The notes under the pieces were generated by a model that was not told the origin of the DNA, ran no database searches, and saw nothing but the letters and a program-made list of their open reading frames with translations. 64,000 nt of DNA. It comes from Leuctra nigra. Lineage: Eukaryota; Arthropoda; Insecta; Plecoptera; Leuctridae. Every line of letters begins with the position of its first letter. The first letter of the stretch is position 1. Location of the stretch: positions 45,161,941 to 45,225,940 of the forward strand of contig OW203763.1 in the NCBI GenBank assembly GCA_934045905.1, written 5' to 3'. The translations under genes and the position numbers were made by a program. Positions 35,690 to 48,359 of this stretch are shown one piece after another.

Positions 35690-38600
35690 CGTCGATGTCA
35701 TATTAATTTCATGGAGTTGCCCGGCGTCGCGGAGTGTCTCTATGTTCGCCTGCATATGCGCACTTTCCAACCTCGGGCGGCGCTCCGCTTCTCGTTTCGC
35801 CTTCTTAGCTGATTTAACTCTCAGCTTCGGCGGCTCGGTATCTGCAACATCTGCCTCTGTTGCATGGAGTTGCCCGGCGTCGCGGAGTGTCTCTATGTTC
35901 GCCTGCATATGCGCACTTTCCAACCTCGGGCGGCGCTCCGCTTCTCGTTTCGCCTTCTTAGCTGATTTAACTCTCTGCTTGGGCTCGGTATCTGCAACAT
36001 CTGCCTCTGTTGCATGGAGTTGCCCGGCGTCGCGGAGTGTCTCTATGTTCGCCTGCATATGCGCACTTTCCAAACTCGGGCGGCGCTCCGCTTCTCGTTT
36101 CGCCTTCTTAGCTGATTTAACTCTCTGCTTGGGCTCGGTATCTGCAACATCTGCCTCAGTTGCATGGAGTTGCCCGGCGTCGCGGAGTGTCTCTATGTTC
36201 GCCTGCATATGCGCACTTTCCAACCTCGGGCGGCGCTCCGCTTCTCGTTTCGCCTTCTTAGCTGATTAACTATCTGCTTGGGCTCGGTATCTGCAACATC
36301 TGCCTCTGTTGCATGGAGTTGCCCGGCGTCGCGGAGTGTCTCTATGTTCGCCTGCATATGCGCACTTTCCAACCTCGGGCGGCGCTCCGCTTCTCGTTTC
36401 GCCTTCTTAGCTGATTTAACTCTCTGCTTGGGCTCGGTATCTGCAACATCTGCCTCTGTTGCATGGAGTTGCCCGGCGTCGCGGAGTGTCTCTATGTTCG
36501 CCTGCATATGCGCACTTTCCAAACTCGGGCGGCGCTCCGCTTCTCGTTTCGCCTTCTTAGCTGATTTAACTCTCTGCTTGGGCTCGGTATCTGCAACATC
36601 TGCCTCAGTTGCATGGAGTTGCCCGGCGTCGCGGAGTGTCTCTATGTTCGCCTGCATATGCGCACTTTCCAACCTCGGGCGGCGCTCCGCTTCTCGTTTC
36701 GCCTTCTTAGCTGATTAACTATCTGCTTGGGCTCGGTATCTGCAACATCTGCCTCTGTTGCATGGAGTTGCCCGGCGTCGCGGAGTGTCTCTATGTTCGC
36801 CTGCATATGCGCACTTTCCAACTCCAGGCGGCGCTCCGCTTCTCGTTTCGCCTTCTTAGCTGATTAACTATCTGCTTCGGCGGCTCGGTATCTGCAACAT
36901 CTGCCTCTGTTGCATGGAGTTGCCCGGCGTCGCGGAGTGTCTCTATGTTCGCCTGCATATGCGCACTTTCCAACCTCGGGCGGCGCTCCGCTTCTCGTTT
37001 CGCCTTCTTAGCTGATTAAACTCTCTGCTTGGGCTCGGTATCTGCAACATCTGCCTCTGTTGCATGGAGTTGCCCGGCGTCGCAGAGTGTCTCTATGTTC
37101 GCCTGCATATGCGCACTTTCCAACCTCGGGCGGCGCTCCGCTTCTCGTTTCGCCTTCTTAGCTGATTTAACTCTCTGCTTGGGCTCGGTATCTGCAACAT
37201 CTGCCTCTGTTGCATGGAGTTGCCCGGCGTCGCGGAGTGTCTCTATGTTCGCCTGCATATGCGCACTTTCCAACCTCGGGCGGCGCTCCGCTTCTCGTTT
37301 CGCCTTCTTAGCTGATTAACTATCTGCTTCGGCGGCTCGGTATCTGCAACATCTGCCTCTGTTGCATGGAGTTGCCCGGCGTCGCGGAGTGTCTCTATGT
37401 TCGCCTGCATATGCGCACTTTCCAACCTCGGGCGGCGCTCCGCTTCTCGTTTCGCCTTCTTAGCTGATTTAACTCTCTGCTTCGGCGGTTCGGTATCTGC
37501 AACATCTGCCTCTGTTGCATGGAGTTGCCCGGCGTCGCGGAGTGTCTCTATGTTCGCCTGCATATGCGCACTTTCCAACTCCAGGCGGCGCTCCGCTTCT
37601 CGTTTCGCCTTCTTAGCTGATTTAACTCTCTGCTTCGGCGGCTCGGTATCTGCAACATCTGCCTCTGTTGCATGGAGTTGCCCGGCGTCGCGGAGTGTCT
37701 CTATGTTCGCCTGCATATGCGCACTTTCCAACCTCGGGCGGCGCTCCGCTTCTCGTTTCGCCTTCTTAGCTGATTTAACTCTCTGCTTGGGCTCGGTATC
37801 TGCAACATCTGCCTCTGTTGCATGGAGTTGCCCGGCGTCGCGGAGTGTCTCTATGTTCGCCTGCATATGCGCACTTTCCAACCTCGGGCGGCGCTCCGCT
37901 TCTCGTTTCGCCTTCTTAGCTGATTAACTATCTGCTTCGGCGGCTCGGTATCTGCAACATCTGCCTCTGTTGCATGGAGTTGCCCGGCGTCGCGGAGTGT
38001 CTCTATGTTCGCCTGCATATGCGCACTTTCCAACCTTGGGCGGCGCTCCGCTTCTCGTTTCGCCTTCTTAGCTGATTTAACTCTCTGCTTGGGCTCGGTA
38101 TCTGCAACATCTGCCTCTGTTGCATGGAGTTGCCCGGCGTCGCGGAGTGTCTCTATGTTCGCCTGCATATGCGCACTTTCCGACCTCGGGCGGCGCTCCG
38201 CTTCTCGTTTCGCCTTCTTAGCTGATTTAACTCTCTGCTTGGGCTCGGTATCTGCAACATCTGCCTCTGTTGCATGGAGTTGCCCGGCGTCGCGGAGTGT
38301 CTCTATGTTCGCCTGCATATGCGCACTTTCCGACCTCGGGCGGCGCTCCGCTTCTCGTTTCGCCTTCTTAGCTGATTTAACTCTCTGCTTCGGCGGCTCG
38401 GTATCTGCAACATCTGCCACTGTTGCATGGAGTTGCCCGGCGTCGCGGAGTGTCTCTATGTTCGCCTGCATATGCGCACTTTCCAACTCCAGGCGGCGCT
38501 CCGCTTCTCGTTTCGCCTTCTTAGCTGATTTAACTCTCTGCTTGGGCTCGGTATCTGCAACATCTGCCTCTGTTGCATGGAGTTGCCCGGCGTCGCGGAG

Positions 38601-41600
38601 TGTCTCTATGTTCGCCTGCATATGCGCACTTTCCAACTCCAGGCGGCGCTCCGCTTCTCGTTTCACCTTCTTAGCTGATTTAACTCTCTGCTTCGGCGGC
38701 TCGGTATCTGCAACATCTGCCTCTGTTGCATGGAGTTGCCCGGCGTCGCGGAGTGTCTCTATGTTCGCCTGCATATGCGCACTTTCCGACCTCGGGCGGC
38801 GCTCCGCTTCTCGTTTCGCCTTCTTAGCTGATTTAACTCTCTGCTTCGGCGGCTCGGTATCTGCAACATCTGCCTCTGTTGCATGGAGTTGCCCGGCGTC
38901 GCGGAGTGTCTCTATGTTCGCCTGCATATGCGCACTTTCCAACCTCGGGCGGCGCTCCGCTTCTCGTTTCGCCTTCTTAGCTGATTTAACTCTCTGCTTG
39001 GGCTCGGTATCTGCAACATCTGCCTCTGTTGCATGGAGTTGCCCGGCGTCGCGGAGTGTCTCTATGTTCGCCTGCATATGCGCACTTTCCGACCTCGGGC
39101 GGCGCTCCGCTTCTCGTTTCGCCTTCTTAGCTGATTTAACTCTCTGCTTGGGCTCGGTATCTGCAACATCTGCCTCTGTTGCATGGAGTTGCCCGGCGTC
39201 GCGGAGTGTCTCTATGTTCGCCTGCATATGCGCACTTTCCGACCTCGGGCGGCGCTCCGCTTCTCGTTTCGCCTTCTTAGCTGATTTAACTCTCTGCTTC
39301 GGCGGCTCGGTATCTGCAACATCTGCCACTGTTGCATGGAGTTGCCCGGCGTCGCGGAGTGTCTCTATGTTCGCCTGCATATGCGCACTTTCCAACTCCA
39401 GGCGGCGCTCCGCTTCTCGTTTCGCCTTCTTAGCTGATTTAACTCTCTGCTTGGGCTCGGTATCTGCAACATCTGCCTCTGTTGCATGGAGTTGCCCGGC
39501 GTCGCGGAGTGTCTCTATGTTCGCCTGCATATGCGCACTTTCCAACTCCAGGCGGCGCTCCGCTTCTCGTTTCACCTTCTTAGCTGATTTAACTCTCTGC
39601 TTCGGCGGCTCGGTATCTGCAACATCTGCCTCTGTTGCATGGAGTTGCCCGGCGTCGCGGAGTGTCTCTATGTTCGCCTGCATATGCGCACTTTCCGACC
39701 TCGGGCGGCGCTCCGCTTCTCGTTTCGCCTTCTTAGCTGATTTAACTCTCTGCTTCGGCGGCTCGGTATCTGCAACATCTGCCTCTGTTGCATGGAGTTG
39801 CCCGGCGTCGCAGAGTGTCTCTATGTTCGCCTGCATATGCGCACTTTCCAACCTCGGGCGGCGCTCCGCTTCTCGTTTCGCCTTCTTAGCTGATTTAACT
39901 CTCTGCTTGGGCTCGGTATCTGCAACATCTGCCTCTGTTGCATGGAGTTGCCCGGCGTCGCGGAGTGTCTCTATGTTCGCCTGCATATGCGCACTTTCCA
40001 ACCTCGGGCGGCGCTCCGCTTCTCGTTTCGCCTTCTTAGCTGATTAACTATCTGCTTCGGCGGCTCGGTATCTGCAACATCTGCCTCTGTTGCATGGAGT
40101 TGCCCGGCGTCGCGGAGTGTCTCTATGTTCGCCTGCATATGCGCACTTTCCAACCTCGGGCGGCGCTCCGCTTCTCGTTTCGCCTTCTCAGCTGATTTAA
40201 CTCTCTGCTTCGGCGGTTCGGTATCTGCAACATCTGCCTCTGTTGCATGGAGTTGCCCGGCGTCGCGGAGTGTCTCTATGTTCGCCTGCATATGCGCACT
40301 TTCCAACTCCAGGCGGCGCTCCGCTTCTCGTTTCGCCTTCTTAGCTGATTTAACTCTCTGCTTCGGCGGCTCGGTATCTGCAACATCTGCCTCTGTTGCA
40401 TGGAGTTGCCCGGCGTCGCGGAGTGTCTCTATGTTCGCCTGCATATGCGCACTTTCCAACCTCGGGCGGCGCTCCGCTTCTCGTTTCGCCTTCTTAGCTG
40501 ATTTAACTCTCTGCTTGGGCTCGGTATCTGCAACATCGGCCTCTGTTGCATGGAGTTGCCCGGCGTCGCGGAGTGTCTCTATGTTCGCCTGCATATGCGC
40601 ACTTTCCAACCTCGGGCGGCGCTCCGCTTCTCGTTTCGCCTTCTTAGCTGATTAACTATCTGCTTCGGCGGCTCGGTATCTGCAACATCTGCCTCTGTTG
40701 CATGGAGTTGCCCGGCGTCGCGGAGTGTCTCTATGTTCGCCTGCATATGCGCACTTTCCAACCTTGGGCGGCGCTCCGCTTCTCGTTTCGCCTTCTTAGC
40801 TGATTTAACTCTCTGCTTGGGCTCGGTATCTGCAACATCTGCCTCTGTTGCATGGAGTTGCCCGGCGTCGCGGAGTGTCTCTATGTTCGCCTGCATATGC
40901 GCACTTTCCGACCTCGGGCGGCGCTCCGCTTCTCGTTTCGCCTTCTTAGCTGATTTAACTCTCTGCTTGGGCTCGGTATCTGCAACATCTGCCTCTGTTG
41001 CATGGAGTTGCCCGGCGTCGCGGAGTGTCTCTATGTTCGCCTGCATATGCGCACTTTCCGACCTCGGGCGGCGCTCCGCTTCTCGTTTCGCCTTCTTAGC
41101 TGATTTAACTCTCTGCTTCGGCGGCTCGGTATCTGCAACATCTGCCTCTGTTGCATGGAGTTGCCCGGCGTCGCAGAGTGTCTCTATGTTCGCCTGCATA
41201 TGCGCACTTTCCAACCTCGGGCGGCGCTCCGCTTCTCGTTTCGCCTTCTTAGCTGATTTAACTCTCTGCTTGGGCTCGGTATCTGCAACATCCGCCTCTG
41301 TTGCATGGAGTTGCCCGGCGTCGCGGAGTGTCTCTATGTTCGCCTGCATATGCGCACTTTCCAACCTCGGGCGGCGCTCCGCTTCTCGTTTCGCCTTCTT
41401 AGCTGATTAACTATCTGCTTCGGCGGCTCGGTATCTGCAACATCTGCCTCTGTTGCATGGAGTTGCCCGGCGTCGCGGAGTGTCTCTATGTTCGCCTGCA
41501 TATGCGCACTTTCCAACCTCGGGCGGCGCTCCGCTTCTCGTTTCGCCTTCTTAGCTGATTTAACTCTCTGCTTCGGCGGTTCGGTATCTGCAACATCTGC

Positions 41601-43915
41601 CTCTGTTGCATGGAGTTGCCCGGCGTCGCGGAGTGTCTCTATGTTCGCCTGCATATGCGCACTTTCCAACTCCAGGCGGCGCTCCGCTTCTCGTTTCGCC
41701 TTCTTAGCTGATTTAACTCTCTGCTTCGGCGGCTCGGTATCTGCAACATCTGCCTCTGTTGCATGGAGTTGCCCGGCGTCGCGGAGTGTCTCTATGTTCG
41801 CCTGCATATGCGCACTTTCCAACCTCGGGCGGCGCTCCGCTTCTCGTTTCGCCTTCTTAGCTGATTTAACTCTCTGCTTGGGCTCGGTATCTGCAACATC
41901 TGCCTCTGTTGCATGGAGTTGCCCGGCGTCGCGGAGTGTCTCTATGTTCGCCTGCATATGCGCACTTTCCAACCTCGGGCGGCGCTCCGCTTCTCGTTTC
42001 GCCTTCTTAGCTGATTAACTATCTGCTTCGGCGGCTCGGTATCTGCAACATCTGCCTCTGTTGCATGGAGTTGCCCGGCGTCGCGGAGTGTCTCTATGTT
42101 CGCCTGCATATGCGCACTTTCCAACCTTGGGCGGCGCTCCGCTTCTCGTTTCGCCTTCTTAGCTGATTTAACTCTCTGCTTGGGCTCGGTATCTGCAACA
42201 TCTGCCTCTGTTGCATGGAGTTGCCCGGCGTCGCGGAGTGTCTCTATGTTCGCCTGCATATGCGCACTTTCCGACCTCGGGCGGCGCTCCGCTTCTCGTT
42301 TCGCCTTCTTAGCTGATTTAACTCTCTGCTTGGGCTCGGTATCTGCAACATCTGCCTCTGTTGCATGGAGTTGCCCGGCGTCGCGGAGTGTCTCTATGTT
42401 CGCCTGCATATGCGCACTTTCCGACCTCGGGCGGCGCTCCGCTTCTCGTTTCGCCTTCTTAGCTGATTTAACTCTCTGCTTCGGCGGCTCGGTATCTGCA
42501 ACATCTGCCACTCTTGCATGGAGTTGCCCGGCGTCGCGGAGTGTCTCTATGTTCGCCTGCATATGCGCACTTTCCAACTCCAGGCGGCGCTCCGCTTCTC
42601 GTTTCGCCTTCTTAGCTGATTTAACTCTCTGCTTGGGCTCGGTATCTGCAACATCTGCCTCTGTTGCATGGAGTTGCCCGGCGTCGCGGAGTGTCTCTAT
42701 GTTCGCCTGCATATGCGCACTTTCCAACTCCAGGCGGCGCTCCGCTTCTCGTTTCACCTTCTTAGCTGATTTAACTCTCTGCTTCGGCGGCTCGGTATCT
42801 GCAACATCTGCCTCTGTTGCATGGAGTTGTCCGGCGTCGCGGAGTGTCTCTATGTTCGCCTGCATATGCGCACTTTCCGACCTCGGGCGGCGCTCCGCTT
42901 CTCGTTTCGCCTTCTTAGCTGATTTAACTCTCTGCTTCGGCGGCTCGGTATCTGCAACATCTGCCTCTGTTGCATGGAGTTGCCCGGCGTCGCGGAGTGT
43001 CTCTATGTTCGCCTGCATATGCGCACTTTCCAACCTCGGGCGGCGCTCCGCTTCTCGTTTCGCCTTCTTAGCTGATTTAACTCTCTGCTTGGGCTCGGTA
43101 TCTGCAACATCTGCCTCTGTTGCATGGAGTTGCCCGGCGTCGCGGAGTGCCTCTATGTTCGCCTGCATATGCGCACTTTCCAACCTCGGGCGGCGCTCCG
43201 CTTCTCGTTTCGCCTTCTTAGCTGATTAACTATCTGCTTGGGCTCGGTATCTGCAACATCTGCCTCTGTTGCATGGAGTTGCCCGGCGTCGCGGAGTGTC
43301 TGTATGTTCGCCTGCATATGTGCACTTTCCAACCTCGGGCGGCGCTCCGCTTCTCGTTTCGCCTTCTTAGCTGATTTAACTCTCTGCTTGGGCTCGGTAT
43401 CTGCAACATCTGCCTCTGTTGCATGGAGTTGCCCGGCGTCGCGGAGTGTCTCTATGTTCGCCTGCATATGCGCACTTTCCGACCTCGGGCGGCGCTCCGC
43501 TTCTCGTTTCGCCTTCTTAGCTGATTTAACTCTCTGCTTCGGCGGCTCGGTATCTGCAACATCTGCCTCTGTTGCATGGAGTTGCCCGGCGTCGCGGAGT
43601 GTCTCTATGTTCGCCTGCATATGCGCACTTTCCAACTCCAGGCGGCGCTCCGCTTCTCGTTTCGCCTTCTTAGCTGATTTAACTCTCTGCTTGGGCTCGG
43701 TATCTGCAACATCTGCCTCTGTTGCATGGAGTTGCCCGGCGTCGCGGAGTGTCTCTATGTTCGCCTGCATATGCGCACTTTCCAACTCCAGGCGGCGCTC
43801 CGCTTCTCGTTTCACCTTCTTAGCTGATTTAACTCTCTGCTTCGGCGGCTCGGTATCTGCAACATCTGCCTCTGTTGCATGGAGTTGCCCGGCGTCGCGG
43901 AGTGTCTCTTCAGCT
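35690..43915 (-). repeat. 150/153-bp coding tandem array (about 54 monomers)
   Basis: Each monomer encodes on the minus strand ESAHMQANIETLRDAGQLHA, then TEADVADTEP(P)KQRVKSAK and KAKREAERRPR. The optional second Pro makes 50- or 51-residue units. A variant monomer with GATTAACTATC instead of GATTTAACTCTC (plus strand) loses one base and ends the frame 25 codons later. It recurs at about 36264, 36714, 36864, 37314, 37924, 40044, 40654, 41404, 42014 and 43224. A related variant at 37014 (GATTAAACTC) also lacks one base. Spacings of 610 recur (37314-37924, 40044-40654, 41404-42014), giving a four-monomer higher-order unit. Both strands stay open for long stretches because the unit is a multiple of three. 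The array ends at 35672 with a short unique C-terminus. Confidence 0.95.
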
Positions 43916-44149
43916 TCGCGCTCAGCTTCGCGCATCGCCTTCTTGGCCGACTTACGCCCGGTCGGCGTAAGGAGCAATTGGCCCGGAAGTTGCAAGTTGG
44001 CTCTCTCCGGCGCTTGCTGGAATTATTATGGTGGGAGTTGTATATAGCATTCTTGGCAAACCTATCTACTTTACGGCCAAATGAATACCATTACTTACCT
44101 CATGACGCCGCTTTTTCTTCCCGTACTGTTCACCTTCGGCACGTTCCAT
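43153..44149 (-). CDS. Two-exon gene leading into the 150-bp coding array (about 304 aa)
   Basis: Exon 1 (44149-44099) follows a good acceptor (TTTTTCTTTGCAG) and encodes MERAEGEQYGKKKRRHE, ending at donor GTAAGT. After an 82-base intron, exon 2 starts at 44016 (acceptor AATTCCAG), in phase 0: QAPERANLQLPGQLLLTPTG, then RKSAKKAMREAEREAEETLR. It merges into the 50-residue repeat, DAGQLHATEADVADTEP. The frame runs 287 codons to a stop at 43153, caused by the one-base-short monomer. The acceptor before exon 1 implies another upstream exon, not found. The repeat is charged and helical, with coiled-coil-like KAKREAER. The function is unknown; I do not recognise a family. Host or element origin cannot be told. 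Confidence 0.55.
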
Positions 44150-44214
44150 TTCTGCAAAGAAAAATCACCTTGAGGGTCACCGTCGACACACCACTCCAGG
44201 CAGTCACCACGTGA

Positions 44215-44284
44215 CTCCGGTGTGACATGCGGCTCCGTGACAAAGCCCGTAGGCACACCCGGGTCACGTGGTGACAGTGAAGTC
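44215..44284. repeat. Short inverted repeat
   Basis: GTCACCACGTGACTCCGG and CCGGGTCACGTGGTGAC face each other over about 70 bases and can form a hairpin. No associated gene is apparent. Confidence 0.5.
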
Positions 44285-44470
44285 GTCAAGGAATGGGATG
44301 TTCTCTCACAGGCTGATTACCGACGATTGCCGCATTGCAGTCGCATTGCAGTATACCGCGCCACGACGAACCCGTGCCATCTGTCCGAGAGACCCCGACG
44401 TCTCCTCGGGCGCGTTGGCTAGTGACTTCGCAACGCACGTGTAGCGTGGTAACAGCAGCGTCGACGGAGT

Positions 44471-45706
44471 GGTGGGTTGTTCTCCACAACAAAATGACCG
44501 CCGAGATTGAGTCGCAATTTTAACGGTTGACTACGGTTTTGCCTCGGGCATGCCGACAATGGCCGTTGCTTCGCTCAATTAAGATGGTTACAGTGAAGTC
44601 CGCTTGCTCGAACTCGCTTGCTCGAATAGGTAAACAAGTCTCAATCAACGTGGGGCGACACAAGAGTTACCGCGTACCTTTTGCATGCACTTTTTGTTTT
44701 TCGATCGATTCCACCTATCTTTGTCACGTGTAACCATCAGAACAACACGACGTGCAAATATGGACATGATCTGACTAATAGTTTGTCTTGAAACCGTATT
44801 TGAAAATATCACTTGATTACACTTCACTTTATGGACAACTCAATATCGTTTACGTTGAAGACCAGAGAGCCGGGATCGAACCTGGCCTCTCTGATTGAAC
44901 ATGTCTTAGTGAAAACATACTCTGGTTTCAAGTCAATCTGATAGCCAGGACCAGAATCACTTTGCAATAGGTACACAAGTCCCAATCAACGTGGGGCGAC
45001 ACATGAGTTACCTCGGGTTTCTATGTTGTACAATAGATTCAAATATGGATCAGATCTGCGCACAAGTATGTTTTGGATGGAATTTATGTTAACCAACGTT
45101 GCATTTGATCTGATGGTCTACTCTAATTCTTTCGATAGAATTGCAGGATAGACGGATTCGAACCCGTTTCACCATTATTCCTTTCCTACTTGTATTTTAC
45201 ATCATACTCCTGTTGCGATTCAAAGTGCAAAAATAAATGCGTACATCAACAGCAAAACGTTCATACATTATGTCATACGAGGTCGAACACTGATAAAATA
45301 CAGACACAAAGTTAATTTAGGGACTAGTTTTTATTATTTTAAATATGGTATTTAATTGTTTCGAGTCCCGTGGCAAAAAAAACTTGGCTTGTGATTTGAA
45401 CAGTGACACAACTTTGTATTACATGTACCGAACGTACATGCACTCGAATTGTTTAATTAACTATCGTATTTTCATAAATGTGATAAGTCCCATTGCCGAT
45501 AAACAAAGCATTGCTATTAATTGATAAGGAAACTCGCACGGAATATTCCGCTTTCGACCCGCCTGTCCCAAGTCTGGACGCCATTCACTTTTCAATCACC
45601 AACCCGTGGAAATTACTCGCTCTGAGCACAACCAGCACTAATTACGGCGATTGCCAAAGCAATTCCCAAGTCCCTCGTCGCGGATTGGGAACAACCCGAA
45701 GATATT
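44471..45706. other. Stretch without recognisable genes
   Basis: The block CAATCAACGTGGGGCGACAC occurs at 44644 and 44980, so the region contains an old direct duplication of about 335 bases. B-box-like GGTTCGATCCC (minus, near 44877) is noted but no tRNA fold is convincing. Confidence 0.4.
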
Positions 45707-45982
45707 GTCATTTGTAGGGATGTGCGAATCCAGGTTTTTTCATTCGAATCCGAATCCCGAATCGAATCTTGAAAGATTCGCGAATCCGAACCCGAATCCG
45801 AATCTTAATTTATTTAATTAAAGAATATTACTGTGATGGTAACTATTTCATTGTGTGATGCAAGTAATGTTTTATTTTAATATATTAGCATTGATATTAG
45901 GTAATAAATAAAAACAAATGCCAACTTAAATTAAAAAATTAATAATATAATGGATAAAATAATTTCTTGGTTCCAGTAGGTA

Positions 45983-46193
45983 CACTCCCCCAAATAATAA
46001 ACGGTACTTGGTACAAAACGTATTGGCTGCTGGGCCGGTTCCTTGACAATCAATCCTTGTTATTATCAATGAAATCAGAGCTCACCTAAAAGAGTTAGAT
46101 AATGCGTTAGCACGGACTTCATGGGATGATGCCATCAAACCTTAATCAGTCAATTCATTTTCTTTCGAGTACCGTTTATTATTTGGGGGAGTG
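45983..46193. mobile_element. 211-bp MITE, TA target site (Tc1/mariner-like), inside the hAT
   Basis: Perfect 25-bp inverted ends begin CACTCCCCCAAATAATAAAC and are flanked by TA on both sides. There is no coding sequence. It lies between the hAT 3' terminus and the transposase stop, so it inserted into the hAT or its ancestor. Confidence 0.9.
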
Positions 46194-46472
46194 TACATAC
46201 AACAGAAAATAACACAAACATTGGAGACATCCAAAATTTTATTGTAATCAAATAAATTAATAATTGTACATTAACGTAAGTTCGTAACTTAGTGAATGAT
46301 TCGTGTATCTGCCAACATCTGGAACTTAATGTATGGCATCCCCTACAATGTAGCATATTATTACTACTAGGTAAGGTAGTGATTAGATATGATTTGGCTT
46401 GATTACATCTTAGTCTTACATAAGAATTAAGAATACCACAAAGTGAAACTCAATTTAACTATTAATTAATAA

Positions 46473-48359
46473 TTAGAGATTATCATGAAGGAATGTCAGT
46501 TCTTCCACGTGCTCGGGCAATAAGTTCACTCGCCGTGGTATGCCAATATTGCCAGCTGTGGAGAAAAGTCGCTCACTGCTACACTGTGTTGCAGGTATAG
46601 GCAGGAAATGCCTAGCAAGACGGTATAACTTTGGATATTTGATTTGTTGGGTACTCTTTGCCCACCATTCATAAGAGTTGCTGGTGCGATTAATTACAGG
46701 TTCTTTGAGATAGTTATCAACTTCTTCATCTAGTGAATCTCCAGTGGCAACATTGTTTTGCTGTGATGATAACTTGTCAAATGCCGCCCACATTCCCGAT
46801 CCTGTTGCTGAATTGTCATTTTGAGCTGCAGCTGGAACTTGATCTCCATTTATTTGCAACTTACTTGCTTCACTTATGATTAATGCTTTGGAATCATCTT
46901 TGTTAAACATGATACTTTTGAAGCGAGGGTCCATTAACGTAGCAATTTTAGGAACGATATTACAACCTGATTGGTAAGAGGCAAATCTGGTCTTGAGTGA
47001 CTTTGCCAGTGATCTAGCATAAGAAATGGAAGTCCCTAAACTGTTGGCTCGGATCTGTGAGGTCAATGCTTCTTCCAAACAATACAGGGTTGGCAGCACC
47101 ATGGAGAGCGTTGGGTACTTCTCTGCGCAAAGAGTTGTTGTCGCTTCTTCGAATCTACTCAAAACTGCAACTACTCCTTCAGCAAGCAGGAAATCTTCAG
47201 CAGACAATGGATCCACATTAGAGTTGGACTGAGCCAACTCAGTTGCAATTGGTACACGCAATGCAATAATTCGCTCAATCATGTAGAACGTACTATTCCA
47301 GCGGGTGGAGACATCTTAGATAAGAGCCAGCACTTGGCCGTTATTACTTTTTTCTCTCTCTTGGATCTTCTCCAGCCTCTCATTAGCCTGTGAACTCCGT
47401 TTGTAATGGCCGACTAGAGTCCGAGCTCGTGCAATCATGTCCTTGACTCTCACTATTTCGTTGCTTGCATCCTTTATTGCTAGTTGTAAAGAATGGGCAA
47501 AGCACGGAAGATGGTGCCAGGTTGTCCCTTGAAATGCAGCTGTGTAGTTTCGAGCGTTGTCTGTAACAACATACACTGGCACAGTTCTTGGCACACCCCA
47601 TTCATCAGCAATTGCAGTTATTACCCGATTTATATCCTCGGCTCTGTGGTTTCCTGGAAAGGGTGCATTACTCAGTGTGAATGAATAATATTTAAAATTC
47701 ATGTCAACGTAATGGAGAGTAACTCCAATGTAGCTATCATTTGATCGGGATGTCCATCCATCAGTTGTGTAAGACACAGACTCTAGCCCAGCAGAAATAG
47801 ATTCTGCAATTATACTAGAAATCTTGGCCTTCGTTTTCTTATACAAAGACGGAATTACATTCCTAGAGAAAGTTGTACGAACAGGCATCACATAACGAGG
47901 GTCTAGCAATGCCATCAATGAGCAAAATCCTTCATCTTCCACAATACTATATGGCTGGAAATCCTTGGCAATCATATTTGCAACACCCATAGTTATTTTC
48001 TTCTTCTCTGAACTTTGCACTCCATAAGGAACTACAGTCCTGAAGTCCGTAATTTTCGACTGATGACATTTCTTTGCTGCAGTAGGTTTTGCCGATCTAG
48101 CAGCAGCCTCTTGCTTTTTCTTTTCGTATTCATTATATTTCCTTGTGTGTTTCTTTAGATGCTTTAATAATGGGGATGTTGTTGCAGAAGGGGTACGAAA
48201 TATTTTGGAACATTCTTTACACTTGGCTTCCAGGGGTGAAAGTTTAATGAAATAAAACCAAATAATGGACTTTATATGACCTGAATTATCAGGAGGTACA
48301 ATAGGTGCTGCTGCCCCAAGAGTTTCACCTTCGGGATCATCAATTGCTTCTTCATCCAT
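46473..48359 (-). pseudogene. hAT (ZBED-type) transposase, one nonsense codon
   Basis: From the ATG at 48359 the protein starts MDEEAIDDPEGETLGAAAP, followed by a BED zinc finger (CKECSKIF ... HLKKH). Then come the hAT catalytic region with SYTTDGWTS and YVVTDNARNYTAAF, and LPCFAHSLQL. A TAA at 47318-47316 interrupts before DVSTRWNSTFYMIERI; a CAA-to-TAA change there is likely, since Gln is common at this position. The rest includes the C-terminal dimerisation domain (HFLPIPATQCSSERLFSTAG and the following helix). An acceptor (TTTTTTTCCTTTCAG) just before the ATG and a donor-like AAGGTAAAT near 48575 suggest a 5'-UTR intron. Normal hAT length, about 628 codons. Confidence 0.93.

Noticed and set aside
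35690..43915. CRISPR-like repeat array
   Set aside because: Units are contiguous with no unique spacers, and the context is eukaryotic.
35742..44047. Long plus-strand frames (MFACICALSNLGRR repeats) over the 150-bp array
   Set aside because: Shadow frames of a repeat with period divisible by three. The minus strand has the splice sites and the unique start.
44868..44945. tRNA gene on the minus strand (GGTTCGATCCC and a possible 7-bp acceptor stem)
   Set aside because: T-stem pairing fails and no D or anticodon arm can be drawn. At most a decayed tRNA-derived repeat.
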